Shown here piece by piece: positions 12,014 through 23,761 of a DNA stretch of 64,000 bases. The notes below the pieces were generated by a model that did not search any database, was not told where the DNA came from, and was given only the letters and a program-made list of their open reading frames with translations. The position numbers and the translations under genes were made by a program. Positions within the stretch are counted from its first letter, which is position 1, and each line of letters opens with the position of its first letter. Origin of the DNA: Cadophora sp. MPI-SDFR-AT-0126 (lineage: Eukaryota > Ascomycota > Leotiomycetes > Helotiales > Ploettnerulaceae); contig JAGMVK010000028.1 in NCBI GenBank assembly GCA_020747065.1, positions 186,001-250,000 on the forward strand. The letters run 5' to 3'.

Positions 12014-14684
12014 TCAGTGCCAGGTTCCATTTGCAGGTCCGAATCTTCCGTTTTCTGGGAGTGGAAGCCATGGCAATCCGTTCCCATCAGCAGTGTTCAG
12101 ATACACCGTGTTTCCTATAAAATTCTCAGCTTCTGGCAAAGAAATGTATATTTAGTAACGATCTTACCCCACCAATCTGGAAATATGCCTCCAGGATAAG
12201 TGATGCAGAAGAATATGACAAGTGCAGAAATTGCAAGTCCAGTGTCCAACGCTGCAGCGAGGACGTAATTATATTTCGCTGCCATATGTCAGTACCCGTT
12301 TCACGTCGGCAAGAAAGAGGACCTACACCACCAAGACGACCATTTCCTCTTGATCCAATGATTAAATACGATGTTTACCAACGCCCAACTGCTGTAATTT
12401 ATTCCCGTCGCAGGCGGCACATTATAGGTCCCTACAAAGATCAATGGCCAGTTTATAAACCGCAGCCAGTCTCGCTGTGTACCATCCGCTCGCTTGAAAT
12501 ACTTCCAGACGAGAAAAGTTAACAGGGGCATCAGAGCACCAATCCAGAAGAAGTGCAGTAATCCGGACCAGATTCGTCCGATAGAGTAGACACGTGCTGG
12601 ACCTATGGCACCCCAAATTACGGAAGAGCTGTAGACAGTTCGGCCGTTGGGACATGTAAAGCCGTCAGGTTGGTCGGAGGAGCATATGTCCTTGACGTTT
12701 CCGAGCATCCAGAGAGTCACACCGACTTGGGTCAAGGCACCGAGAATCTTGATTGTCAGACATCGATTTTGACAAAAATTTGGGTGCTGGACTCACTGTG
12801 GCGCTACCCTGAGCGAAGAAAAGCGTACGCGGAGGGACCTTGAGGTAGTGTCCTAGTTTCATGTCTTGTGCGAAATATAATCCTTGTCCCACGACATCTG
12901 TTGACATGATTTTGAATATCATGTCTGCCGTCTGGTCAGTAATCTGTAACATCAGAACAGGCAATTTTAAAGACTCACTGGCCAACGGTCGTCCTTTGAA
13001 CATGTATCCTCCGATGAACTCTGAAAGAACATTCAATTGATTCGCATTGACGTTCGTGATGCCTTGAATGATCCCACATGGAATGATGTAGATGGCTGGA
13101 ATGATAGTGGCGAGTAGGATTGCCCAAACAGGGAGCGATGTATGGTAGAAATGTACCATCAGCATGGAAGTGACTAACACAACAACCGTAATGGCACCAT
13201 ACCAATACCAAGGTGTCTGCTTGTAAAGTCTCATCAGTCTTGCATGGACATCCAATTTCGTCCTCCCAGCGAAGGCATCTTTGATTTCTTTTCTGTGCCA
13301 TAGGTAGATATGAACAGGCACGGCTGTCAGCGCAGCGAATGAGATACCGTAGACGAATGCAAATGTTGCTGGAAGGAAAGATGGAGAGTATGCTTCATAC
13401 TCGGCGACGTTGAATGTGCCATCGGCATTCATTACGCGCGTGATGTTGTAGACCGATGCTGTGTTGTCATAGAGTTCGGCGGTACAGATAGGTAAGTAGG
13501 CTGTAAACCAAACATTTGAATAGTAGAGACCTGGAGTTACTATCCAAAAGAACACCACAAATCCTGCAAATACGTTCATTGCTACTTTTGTGTCAGTATT
13601 GGAACTGCTATTTGGTGTCAATTTTGAATTACCTGCCCATGACGGAGAAAGAAGAGGATTTGTGTTGTATGCAATCTGTGACCAATCGAAAGTAATGGGA
13701 CTCAGTCCGAGACCAGTGACCATTCCAAACAGATGATTGACCACCAAGTTGTCCGGCACAATCCAACAAACCCATGTAAAGTAAGACAGAGCGACGAATA
13801 TAAGTCCAGGGAAGAAATACCAGATGCCAGCACCGACCATCACATACATGAAAAATCGAAGTCGACTTATTCTCCACCCATCAGCCATTACATTTGCCTT
13901 TGTATGTAGTGTTGATAGCAGCGCACAGTTCGACAGCACGCCAGGCCAAATAATAGAAGCAGGTTCAACGAGCCACGGTGCTGCCAGACCCGCAACGCCC
14001 AGACCCATCAACTGACAACAAAGAACGATCAAAATTGAGAACCCAGGCTTAAGATCAAAATTGTAAAATGCTTTCCCGGCTTGAATGATGTTCGTCGCAT
14101 CCGCACTGCCGAACCCGAAACTTACATTGCTCATTACGGTGATGACAGTGTGTTCCTTGATGTTGAAGTGTCGATCAGGATTGATACACCATTTCCCCAT
14201 AGGCCCCAGATTGAGTGTGTAGAGAGGAAGAGTCTTCGCGAGAGCGACGCCAAGGGGATATGCGATGAGCTGTGCTACGAGAGAGACGATGTGCACGGAA
14301 GGGTAGCGGAGGGCAAAGAATTGGTTGATACCCGATCCGAGCATTGTGAAGAGGAAGCCGAGGAGCCACATCCGTAGGGTGTTGACTGGAGTCTCTGGGT
14401 CATCTGTATTTGGTGCTACTGCGCGGACTGAGAATTGTAAGATTAGAACTCACGAGCGCTATTGATGACATTACTGGCGTACCTTCTGCAAAGGGAGATT
14501 CGTTGGCGGCGTAATCTCCAATTGACTCGTTCCGTTGGACTGTTCCAAGGCCATCAAAATCCACGTAATTGACGTCCCCTGCTTCCACTGTTGTTGCATC
14601 TTTGACTGCTGAAGATTTGGAAAGGGCCGTCTTCTCGCTTGACTCTCGTGGAGAAAGTTCCACGGACTCGATTCCTGATGACAT
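12014..14684 (-). CDS. OPT family small oligopeptide transporter
   Basis: Seven exons on the minus strand: 14684..14483, 14427..13633, 13581..12979, 12924..12797, 12747..12327, 12278..12168 and 12114..12014. They give 786 residues, and the six introns are all 48-55 nt with matching phases. The start was placed at the ATG at 14684, which opens a hydrophilic N-terminus; a longer frame begins upstream but has no advantage. Family marks include the pre-TM1 segment DDPETPVNTLRMW, then SGINQFFALRYPSVHIV, ILGALTQVGVTLWMLGNV, and the short C-terminal tail after YNYVLAAALDTG. About 14-16 membrane spans can be counted, as expected for OPT. These plasma-membrane proton symporters import tetra/pentapeptides or glutathione-like molecules. 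The exact substrate is not predictable. No damage is seen. Confidence 0.9.
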
Positions 14685-15396
14685 GTTTACTACGAACGAC
14701 CACGACAGCAGAAATATCGAGCATAACACTGACTTTCAGGATGTGCGAGAAATTTAAGAAAAGAGAAGAGGATAATTTGATAGATGCCGAGGATGCCAAC
14801 TTGAACATTGGGATGACGGCCAAGCCTCGCGAGGCGGGCAGGTAAGTCCACAAAAGATACCCGAACCTCCACTGTTCAGCAGAGCCCTTTATTGGTCAAT
14901 TCACTCGGGTTCTAATCGGCAGATATGATAAAACCGGCGGATCAACAGGAAGGATCCATGATCATCCCACTCAAGCATTCAAGAGTGGGCTTGGCCCGCG
15001 GGAAGGGCCGTTGTTGAATAGTGGGGATGGACCTCCCAGATAAGGTGATTTTGTTTGATGCATTTGAGCAGAAGAGTGTGGATAACATGTATATGATAAT
15101 GAGAGAGTCAATGAGAGGGGCCTGAGTATGGAAGCTTTTGTTGCATTAGGTGATGCGATGGCCGTGAGGAGAATGACTTTAAGCAAAGGCCTCGAACAAG
15201 TGGTACGTAGAAAGAGAGTGAGTTTCGGGGAAGAAAAAAGAAATGATCCAAAGTAACCGATGTCCAAGATTGTACGTATGGTTGGTTCTTTCGCTCTCTG
15301 GCGACCTCAGCTATGGTCAGCTTCGCTATATCCCAACTGTCTTCAGCGCGCTTTCTGTCATTTACGAGATCGCTTTCACAGATGATCATATGAATA
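14685..15396. other. Upstream region of OPT gene, no gene seen
   Basis: These 712 bp lie between the OPT start and the stop of the Zn2Cys6 regulator, both on the minus strand. They should hold the OPT promoter and the regulator's 3' end. Only short overlapping frames without splice or domain support were found. Confidence 0.5.
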
Positions 15397-17276
15397 TTAT
15401 TGAAGGCCCCACTTCTGGATTTTAATCTGGCCCAATGGCAGTACTACTTTCAAAATATTCCGATCTTCGATGTCTTGCGAACCTTGGACTTCCGCCCATC
15501 CATGTTCAACAAGCCATCTTGCTTCTCTTGAATCAGGATCGAAACAACCATACACCACATCTGAAATGACTAAGAAACTGACAGTGTATACGAAGCGTCG
15601 AGACAGTCGATAGCTGTATCCGAGCGACCGTAAGATCTCGCAAGCTAGTCCTTTGATATCGGACGTTATGCCAAGGAAAGCTGTGCCGTTTGTCTCGTCT
15701 AGGACAAGTAGATGAAAGTTTGACGATAACCTGAGCGCTTCCCAAAGTTCGAGGAGCAATATCCGCATTACATCGTAGATACATATCGTGAAAGCCTCCC
15801 AGGGTGTCTTGTATTCGAGGATAGAAGGGAAGAGAGGAGAGCCGCCTCGAGTAATGATTTCTGCAGCGGCATTCCTGTGTTCCACTTCCCACTCACGCCA
15901 CCATCCGTTCAGCTCTTCAATTGATCTGGCAACCTGAGCTGCAAGCTTTTGATAATGTTGTTCCTGCTGATTGAGGCAGGTATCCAAGGCTTTCAAAGTG
16001 AAGTTGTATTCGCAGATATCTGTACCAATGTCTACCAGATAGTCGACAGGCGTTTTCGAAGTCGGATCATCTTCCCAAGGTACCGTCTTCCAAATGGATT
16101 CTCGAAGAAAGGTGGATTTACCGGACAGGATGGACTTTCCTACCTATTCCAGGTCAGAACTGCACCTATGGATCTTGACCTATCACTTACAAGCATGATT
16201 CGATGCTCCAAGAAGATACCTTTCATATCATATAGTTTGTGCATCGAAGGCCCTCTCGACTCAAACAGCCAGCTAATTCCATTGGCGTGCGACATCCAGG
16301 AATGTTCTGTCCTTGCCGCTAGGATCTAGTCTAGTCAGTAGAGCTTCGTTGAAACAAGATACATGGTGTGATGCAGGTTGCTCACAACAAGATATGTCAC
16401 ACAACGTACCTCGTACATGTAAAGAGCAGTTATGGACGCCAGTGTATCTTCTGACCAAGTGTTTTTGGGAACAGAAAGCTCAGTACGAATATTCGAGAGT
16501 GCTTGTCCGTACATCGCATATGAGTCTGTTATTGAATCAAGACTTTTGTGGGCCAGTCCAAAGATAATGGTTGCCAATGCAGACCAGGCCTTGTGTTTCT
16601 TCGCTTGATCTCTTTTGTCAAGCCATCTTGCCGGCATGCCACTGTATCACGATTAGCATTCCGGGCAATAAGCAATGCATCCAAAATAATCTCCAGCATA
16701 ATCTGATGGACGGCGTTCTTAATCAGAGAAGAACGGAAAGACAACATGTAAAATCAGACCTACCACAGCGGTGAGTGCTGATTGTTCCCTACCCCTCCCT
16801 TACCCAACAGTTTCGATGCCAAAAACGACATAAAAAGATCATTGTTGAACTTGACTGGAGGGATGGACTGAGATGGAGTACGAGAGCGGGCTAGTTCTTG
16901 AGTACAACGGTTTTCCTGAACGGTACCAGTGCGACGAGCATATTTCGGAGGCTTTGCCGCTTCATCGAGTTGAGCTTGGCATACTGCGATTGAACGCTGG
17001 ATGCGAGGATTCTCATTGATAAATCTGAGACGTTGTGGGAGTACTTCGCAATCACTAAAGCACCGAAGTCAGCGCAAATGTCTCCCGCCGTTCTGGATCT
17101 GGCTTGATGTGTATCGTCCCCAAGGCCAGTCGCGACGCCTGGATGAAATACTCGCTTTGAGGATCCATGGCCACTTACAGTCCTGACTTTAGACACCTAT
17201 TGCACTTTGGACGCATCTCGTCACATTTGACCTTCCTTCTTTTACATGTTCCGCATCCAGTGCTCAGGGCTCCCAT
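15397..17276 (-). CDS. Zn2Cys6 transcription factor with fungal-specific TF domain (Fungal_trans_2 / DUF3468 type)
   Basis: Five exons: 17276..17179, 17054..16764, 16641..16410, 16325..16191 and 16143..15397, giving 500 residues. The binuclear zinc cluster lies at the extreme N-terminus with cysteines 8, 11, 18, 25, 28 and 35 (C-x2-C-x6-C-x6-C-x2-C-x6-C). The sixth cysteine is supplied by exon 2, and this fixes the first splice (17178..17055, 124 nt). The intron at 16763..16642 has a clear TGCTAATC branch. Later exons carry the pattern of this regulator class, for example [13 protein letters not shown], the SHANGIS block and KTVPWEDDP. Such proteins bind CGG-containing sites and often regulate a neighbouring gene. 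Here a reductase is transcribed divergently 592 bp away, which makes it the first candidate target by inference. No frameshift is seen. Confidence 0.87.
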
Positions 17277-17868
17277 CCTCCAGTTCGGCTGAATACAGCG
17301 GTGAGAATATGGCACTCGACGGGGCCGGGGTAAGTGAGAGGAGGTGAAGAAACAGATAAGAGACTTCGCACATTATACGCTGCTCTAGGAAAGAGTACGA
17401 AGCCCGCGTATCTAATCATGAATCGGAAGCGTGAGAGGGGGCTTGGGGCGAACAGCTTATAAATCACCCCTGAATAGCACGTGAAGCTTAGCGAGCTCGC
17501 ACAAACAACCCCGTATTTAGTTTAGCGCCGTCTGCATTGCAGCAAGCCAACAACTCCATTATGAAGGAGGCAAAATGTCATGGTTCTGGTGCAGAGTTTC
17601 TTGGTATTGACTATGTAAGAGGGGGGGGGGCCTGCTTCTGTCAGAAACGTCATTGGTAGATGAGCGTCGGGTGGATTCGTTGAATTGCTCGCCTCTCGAG
17701 CATCATGCTCCGTTGGCAACGAATCATCGCTGTCTAACCCCCAGGCCAGATTCCCCATTCCGATATATAAGAGATGACTTTTCCTCTCGGATTGTTGATA
17801 GAACTCCTATCTGCAACAACTACTTTCTCAATCATTTCTTGCACTTCCACAAGCAAGCTTGACTTATC
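17277..17868. promoter_or_regulatory. Shared divergent promoter of regulator and reductase
   Basis: This 592-bp region separates the start codons of the Zn2Cys6 gene (minus) and the reductase (plus). It contains a run of ten G residues at 17621-17630. TATATAA at 17764-17770 lies about 100 bp before the reductase ATG and is a plausible TATA element for it. Confidence 0.5.
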
Positions 17869-19326
17869 ATGGCCTTGAACATTCTTATAACTGGTGCTGC
17901 TGGTTATATGTATGATGATACAACGATCTAAAAGTGCTACACTAACAACCCTATAGCGGCGGAACCATTCTTACGGACTTTCTGGCACGTAAAGATGGTC
18001 CGATCAAGGACTCCAAAATCAGCGCCGCAGTTCGAACGAACGAACAAGTCCAAACATTGGCAAAACTGGGAGTCAACGTGATCCAAATTGATCTCACAGA
18101 TGAGACTGCTGTCTTGAAAGCACTTCTTGACCATCAGAGTCCGCAGAGCCCTGAGGTTGCGAGTATCGAGCGCTGACATTGTATTCAGTTGATCTTGTTG
18201 TGCACACGGCTACCTCAATGGACATTCGTCAGCCATCAAACTTGATCAGCGCCCTCAGTCAACGACGGAGACTCACTGCAGCAGACACGTATTTCATTCA
18301 CGTGTGTTTGAGAATACTCCTTTGCGGAAAGGCTAAGAGCTAACATGATTTAGACATCCGTTACCACGATGTATTCCGCGGAGGGTGGTTGGCCATTTGG
18401 TGAGATTAGAGACACGGAGAATGTGTATGACAAGGAGATCCAAATCGAGAAGGGAAATCCTGTTCGAGATGTAAGTGTAATGCTTCGTATACCTTGAAGC
18501 GAGCTAATAAATGTTCTCAAGCTCAACATCTCCGTGGTTGATCATGCTAGAGCTCTGGGTGTGACGAGCTTTATCGTGCCAGTTCCATTCGTTTGTAAGC
18601 TTCCATCTGAACGTTCATACTATTCAAATATGGAACTCATACACCTTTGGAAATTTGGACTAACCCCAACAGATGGCATCGGCACCGGGGAGGGGCGCAA
18701 GCTCTGCGTCCACCTTCCAAGTCACATCCGAGCTTTCATGAAGCATAAGAAAGTCTACATTTTCGACAAAGAAGGGGTAAGGCTTCCATCGTTGTAGTCC
18801 ACCTAGGTTGACAGCAGAAGAAACTGACGCAAACATAGAGTCCACCTGCAGCTCATGTGACCGATGTTGCCTCGTTCTACGGTATTTTGGTCGAGCATAT
18901 CATGAAGAAGCAGATGATTCCCAGTGGCGAGAATGGCTACTACTTTATCACGGCTCATAGATCGCCTTGGTGGTCCGTAATGCAACGTGTGGGCGATGCG
19001 CTATATGCTCGAGGGCTTGTGACTGAAGCCAAGACTTACACTTGGCCAAGCGATGAAATGGCAGCGGAGGCTCTGGGACTTCCGCTGCTCTATATCCGCG
19101 CAATAGAAACTTCGAGGTAATGATCTAGTCACTGGATACGGAGCGACAATTGCTAATGAGATGTAGTGGAGACATGATTGGTCTCAATGCTCGTCGACTT
19201 GGATGGCAGCCGAAGTGGGATCAAGAGAGGTATCTGAACAGTATGGATGAGGAAGTGAGAGGCGTGCTTGAGTTGGACGAGATGAGACCCACTCTACTTC
19301 AGGGTCTCCTAGAGTCTGAGAAGTAA
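17869..19326 (+). CDS. NAD(P)-dependent epimerase / NmrA-like reductase (extended or atypical SDR)
   Basis: Eight small exons: 17869..17909, 17957..18138, 18189..18301, 18354..18470, 18522..18594, 18673..18776, 18839..19116 and 19167..19326. They encode 355 residues. The seven introns are 47-78 nt, several with clear CTAAY or CTGAY branches. The protein opens with a Rossmann nucleotide motif, ITGAAGYIGG (G9, G12, G15). It then shows VVHTATSMD and TSVTTMYSAEGGW, as in fungal NAD-dependent epimerase/dehydratase-like proteins. I do not see the classical Y-x3-K catalytic pair at the usual place, so an atypical or NmrA-like SDR is likely. It probably reduces or isomerises a small molecule in the cytosol. 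Divergent pairing with the Zn2Cys6 regulator suggests specific control. No damage is seen. Confidence 0.85.
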
Positions 19327-19565
19327 GCATAGCATGATCTCGAACTCGTATTGGCACTTGCCAAGGCACAGTCAAAAGTAGCGTTTGAGCTCAGGATAAA
19401 TGCTTGTAATTAGATGAGACCAGGACAGTGTGCAACATCAGCCATAAGAGCAATTCATTTGGTGGAGAACAACCGGGTATATAATGAACACCATGCACCG
19501 TGCCGTCCACTCGCAAATTGCCAGTCCACTCCCTATCCATGCGAACCAACTCAGCAGATACAAGG

Positions 19566-19916
19566 CTAGCCCATGATAACAGTGACAAAAACATACGATC
19601 CCAAGGTAAAAGCCCCTACAAGCAGAAGGGAAGCAACAAGTGACAAAATGATGGTATTGAATGCACCTCGACGGCCTTCACGTGTTTTCTCATTTTCAAC
19701 CTCGGGCGCATCCTTGATCATGAAGGTGCCATAAGTCCATATCTTTGGAGGGGAAGCCGCTTTCTCAACATCATGGTCGACTTCGGTCTGCATGTACTGT
19801 TAGTTTAGACGCGTTGATGCCAGGGACTGTGTATTCTTGGAAGGGGAGGTGATTTGACTTACTGGTGAAGGTGCAGCGATGCTTATGTAGCTTTCCTTAG
19901 AGTTTGAGGATGCCAT
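19566..19916 (-). CDS. Small single-pass membrane protein, unknown function
   Basis: Two exons, 19916..19863 and 19787..19566, join across a 75-nt intron (GTAAGT donor, CAG acceptor, phase 0) to give 91 residues. The N-terminal half is hydrophilic and charged. The C-terminal end is a single strongly hydrophobic segment of about 25 residues (from NTIILSLVASLLLVGAF onward), which suggests a tail-anchored or type II membrane protein. I recognise no family. The clean splice and a membrane segment that ends right at the stop argue for a real gene, but it is short. It is convergent with the reductase gene. Confidence 0.55.
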
Positions 19917-22080
19917 GATATCGCGATCTTTAGTCTTGAAGATAGGGCTTTCAAAAGACCTGTTTGATAGCTGAAGATGGAGTTGACAAAAGGGTGAGTG
20001 CTGCACTGCTGTCAAGTGCTGGACTGGTTCTGATATATTTCAACTCTTACGGCATCCAAAGATAAAGGCTAGGGTCGTGTGAGCCATGATAGATAAGAAA
20101 GTCTCGCATGTGAGCATGTTGTGATAGGAGTGGTGTGGATGCATCGTGTGGGTGGATGAGTGAGATGACCCTGCATATGCATGAACAGGGATCGGTAGAC
20201 GACCCTGTGACGCCAGCTCAAGATCCGTCACATGATGTTGTGGAGGATGTCGGATATCTTATGCACGATGTTTTTCTGAGCAATGAAATGAGGCAGCACG
20301 CTTGCAGCCGAGTCAGACGTTGTGTTGCAGCAGTTTAACGCGAGAAATGAGCAATGGGAGGATGCGATGATTTCGCAGTCTCCAGCAGAACATGCCGTTG
20401 AGGCAGCCCACTGGATGGTCCTCCATTCGCTAAGGCCTTGTCCAGATGCTGATGAGTTACTCTTGAGTTGTGCAGCCTTTACAACAGCAGGCTCCGCTGC
20501 TGGGCTCAATACTCTTGCATCAGCAGGTTTGGGACGAAACCCACCTCAGACACGTCGTCAACGTTGCCTACCATCGAGATGACCTCGCTCGGTTTTTTCG
20601 CTAAGGTTGCCGCGATTTGCTCCGCGGTGGTCATCTTTGGCGGAGATCCATAGCCAAGACCGATCAGTGTCGATTCGTTTAGCACTGCTCTCATCCCGAC
20701 CAATACACTCATTTCCAATTCCAGTTCTAGTCCTTCATCTAATTTCTCCAGTGAATGGGGAACGCATCTTTCTCCGGGCATATCTGTTTCCTCCAGTGTA
20801 TGATTTTGACGCTCGGATCCAACGTAAATAGGTACATCGAGATCAAGACTAGGGGATCGAAGCGCTTTGCCGACACGTTTATCGACAAGGAGTCCAAGGC
20901 GTCTCGGTTCATGGTAGACGCTGAGAATCGTTGGTGGTCCTGTTCTTGTTAGAACTATAGTTTCCGGATCTCTTTTGATACCATAGCTGGGAGGCGCGAC
21001 ATAGCGTGACGATCACAAAATGACCTGCCAAGTCGTCATAAACTCGGCTCGAGCTCCTAAACTGTTCCAAGTTCAGGAAATCGACCGAGCAACACTCGTT
21101 GCTGAGGTTCTGCGAGAAATGGCGAAGAAGTGCAGACCAATATCGGAATCACTTACCGTCTCCTTACCGATGGAGACAAGACATGGCGAAAGGCTGTTCC
21201 CCGCACTTACATGCTGAGAAACCTTGGTCCTGCAGGACATGAGATTTCCAAAGGAAAACCTCTCGAGAGCATTGCCAGCTTTCTCAATATGTGTTTTCAA
21301 CTCCGGAGTCCGGTCGCCTCCTTTCGCGACTGGATCAGGGCAGGCACCGAAACACTGCTAGCAGCATTTGTGCTTCCTGCTGCGTAGTCTCCAAAGGACC
21401 CGCAGAGAGCCTCAGGATAACCTTCGATACCCTGCCTTTGAAGTGTGAGGATCGCATGTCTTGGTCCCAACTTCGGGGTTCGATTGCCTGACCGCCGGTG
21501 TGACTGCTCAGCACTCCCGCGGATTTCAACTTGATATACAGAGAATCTCCCGCGTTGTACCCTCGTATGTGTGCCATAGTCGTCTTTGGGAACCTATTCC
21601 GTCCTTTCGGAGCTTCCCACAGCTCTCAATGACTTCCGTCCATCGGGCAGTATCCAAATCGAACCTCGCTCCGCAGACCCAGAGATAGGCAGATTCGTAT
21701 TGGTGGAGCAAATACATATCAAAATCGAATCGTACTGCGAAGCTTCTGTCGAGGGGCGAGTGTTGTCGTCGTTACTATTGTTATGGAGCGGCTGGGACGA
21801 CGAGTTGAAGATGGTGGGACGGCAAGCGACCCACTGGCGTTCCTGGGCTTTCTCTGTTCAGGTGTGACAATCCAGTGAGCCAGGACAAGATTTGTAGAGG
21901 TAGGCCATATACTTTCTTTCTGTTCATATTCTATTCTATAATCTCTCTAGTCCCAGAATGGAGCGCCGTCCATAATTCTATCATTGGATATCTCAATTCA
22001 CTTCACAAACAAAAACGCCACATCACCGCCCTAGTCAGCCATTGACCACCAACTATAACCCATACTGGTCAAATCGGCAA
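19917..22080. other. 2.2 kb without a confident gene; possible decayed minus-strand gene
   Basis: Many short frames overlap on both strands, and no splice model restores a recognisable protein. On the minus strand one frame between about 21760 and 21325 reads like coding sequence, but it is broken by a TAG and then a TGA. A second protein-like block lies at 20781..20506 (containing MTTAEQIAATLAKKPSEV). They could be remnants of one multi-exon gene. I cannot assign a family. Confidence 0.3.
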
Positions 22081-23629
22081 CTACAACTTCTCCATGTGCG
22101 TGGCATCAGTCTTCTCATTGATGGATCCGGTCTCGATATCCTTAGTTGGCTCATCGATTCCGACCTTGACCTTCTCGGTCCATCCATCGAGCGTCTTCCG
22201 CTTGAAGATGTTGAGGTAGATGGGAAATGTAACGGCGATGGCGAAACCGATCAATGGGATGAAGAATGCCTTTTGGGTGTTTCCACCAAGAGCATCTGCA
22301 ACAGCGCCAAGAACTGGTGGGAAAAGTGCACCTCCGGAAACCGCTGCGACGATAAAGGAAGCACCGCGTTTACTGTGTCGTCCAAGGCCTCTGAGCGAGA
22401 GCGTAAAGATCAGGGGAAAGACGCAGGACTCGAAGAATAGCACCAGGAAGATGGATGCGACACCAGCGTTGCCTTTCAAGCCGATCACAAGACAAGCGAA
22501 GACGACAACACCAGTCAAGAAACCCATGAGTACGAGACGAGGCTTGATGAATTTGAGCATACCACTGGCGATGAAACGACCGACAGCGAAGCAGCCCTGA
22601 GCACCGGCAAGGAGGTTTGCACCAGTAGCGTGAGTGGTGCCAGGTCGTACCCATGAAACGTAGTTGATGAAGTAGCCGGCATAAGCCACTTGCGCTCCAA
22701 CATAACAGAACTGAGCAACGACACCGAAGAAGAGAGTGTACTGCTTGCTGAGGGGCTTGTCCTCGAAATCGGTCTCCTGGGCGGAGAGCACGGCTTGCTC
22801 GGCCATATCGGCGTCGGTGACTTCAGGAAGGTGGACGAAGAAGAAGACGATTGCGAGGAGGAAGACGAAGATGGCGATGCCGAGATACACCCATTGGACT
22901 GAGGTCAAGGATGTATCATCGACCTTCTTGAAAATGACCTGCGAAGCGAGGACCGGTGCGACAACGGTTCCGACCGCTTGGAACGATTGTGCTAGGGTGA
23001 GACGGAGCTCAGAGTATTTCGGAGGACCGCAGGTAGCGATGAAAGGATTGGCCGCTGTCTCGAGTGTGGAAAGTCCGCTACCAACGATGAACATGCTCAA
23101 GCAGAATCCAACGAAGCTACAACTCTGGTTAGCAAGGGCTCCCGAGCAGGAAAGCTGGTAACTTACGATCGCTTGACACCGGATGGCCAGAACATGAGCG
23201 CACCCACGCCATAGATGCAGAGACCGGTAATGAAAGCCCATCTGTATCCAAACCTACGAACAACCCAACCAGAGTATGTGAGAGGGCCGATGAAGTAGGC
23301 ACTGGAAGTATAGTCAGTACAAGTTTGTGCGGATTGATTCTTCTGAGCTTTGAAGAAACGTACCCGAAGTATGCAGCCTGTAGTCCACCAGATTGGCCTT
23401 GAGAGATGTTCAAGGCTGTCTGGAAATGGGCATTCAGAACATCCAAAAGACCATATGCAAAACCCCACATGAAGAAGAGGATCGTGACGAGAGCAACAGG
23501 AACGATGGATTCCCTGGTTGTGATATGTCCTGCGCCGGTGACAGCATGGTCATCAATGGCGACCTTGCTCTTCTTGCGGCCATCAATGGCTGCCGAAGCA
23601 TTTGAGGCCGTCCTTGCAACTTCCTCCAT
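22081..23629 (-). CDS. MFS sugar permease, FucP / FHS-like
   Basis: Exons 23629..23364, 23301..23167 and 23116..22081 give 478 residues. The introns are 62 and 50 nt with GTACGT and GTAAGT donors. Twelve membrane spans can be counted. The first span, FFMWGFAYGLLDVLNAHFQ, and the later SGLSTLETAANPF are hallmarks of the fucose:proton symporter (FHS) branch of the major facilitator superfamily, which takes up L-fucose, glucose, galactose or related sugars by proton symport. A charged cytosolic N-terminus of about 40 residues precedes the first span. A TATATATC element (read on the minus strand) lies 125-132 bp upstream of the ATG. The gene appears intact. The sugar it carries is not predictable from this sequence. 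Confidence 0.88.
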
Positions 23630-23753
23630 TTTGGCTGGATTCGTGAGGTATATGGACGTCGCTTAAGGCCGAAGCTGTTGTTGATGGGAAGAGGTCGAGA
23701 GAACAAGAAGTGAACTGCTGATGAACACAACAATCCTCATGAGCAGGAGCAGA

Positions 23754-23761
23754 GATATATA
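23754..23761 (-). promoter_or_regulatory. TATA-like element of the sugar permease
   Basis: TATATATC on the minus strand, about 130 bp upstream of the permease start codon. This is a plausible core promoter position for a fungal gene. Confidence 0.35.
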
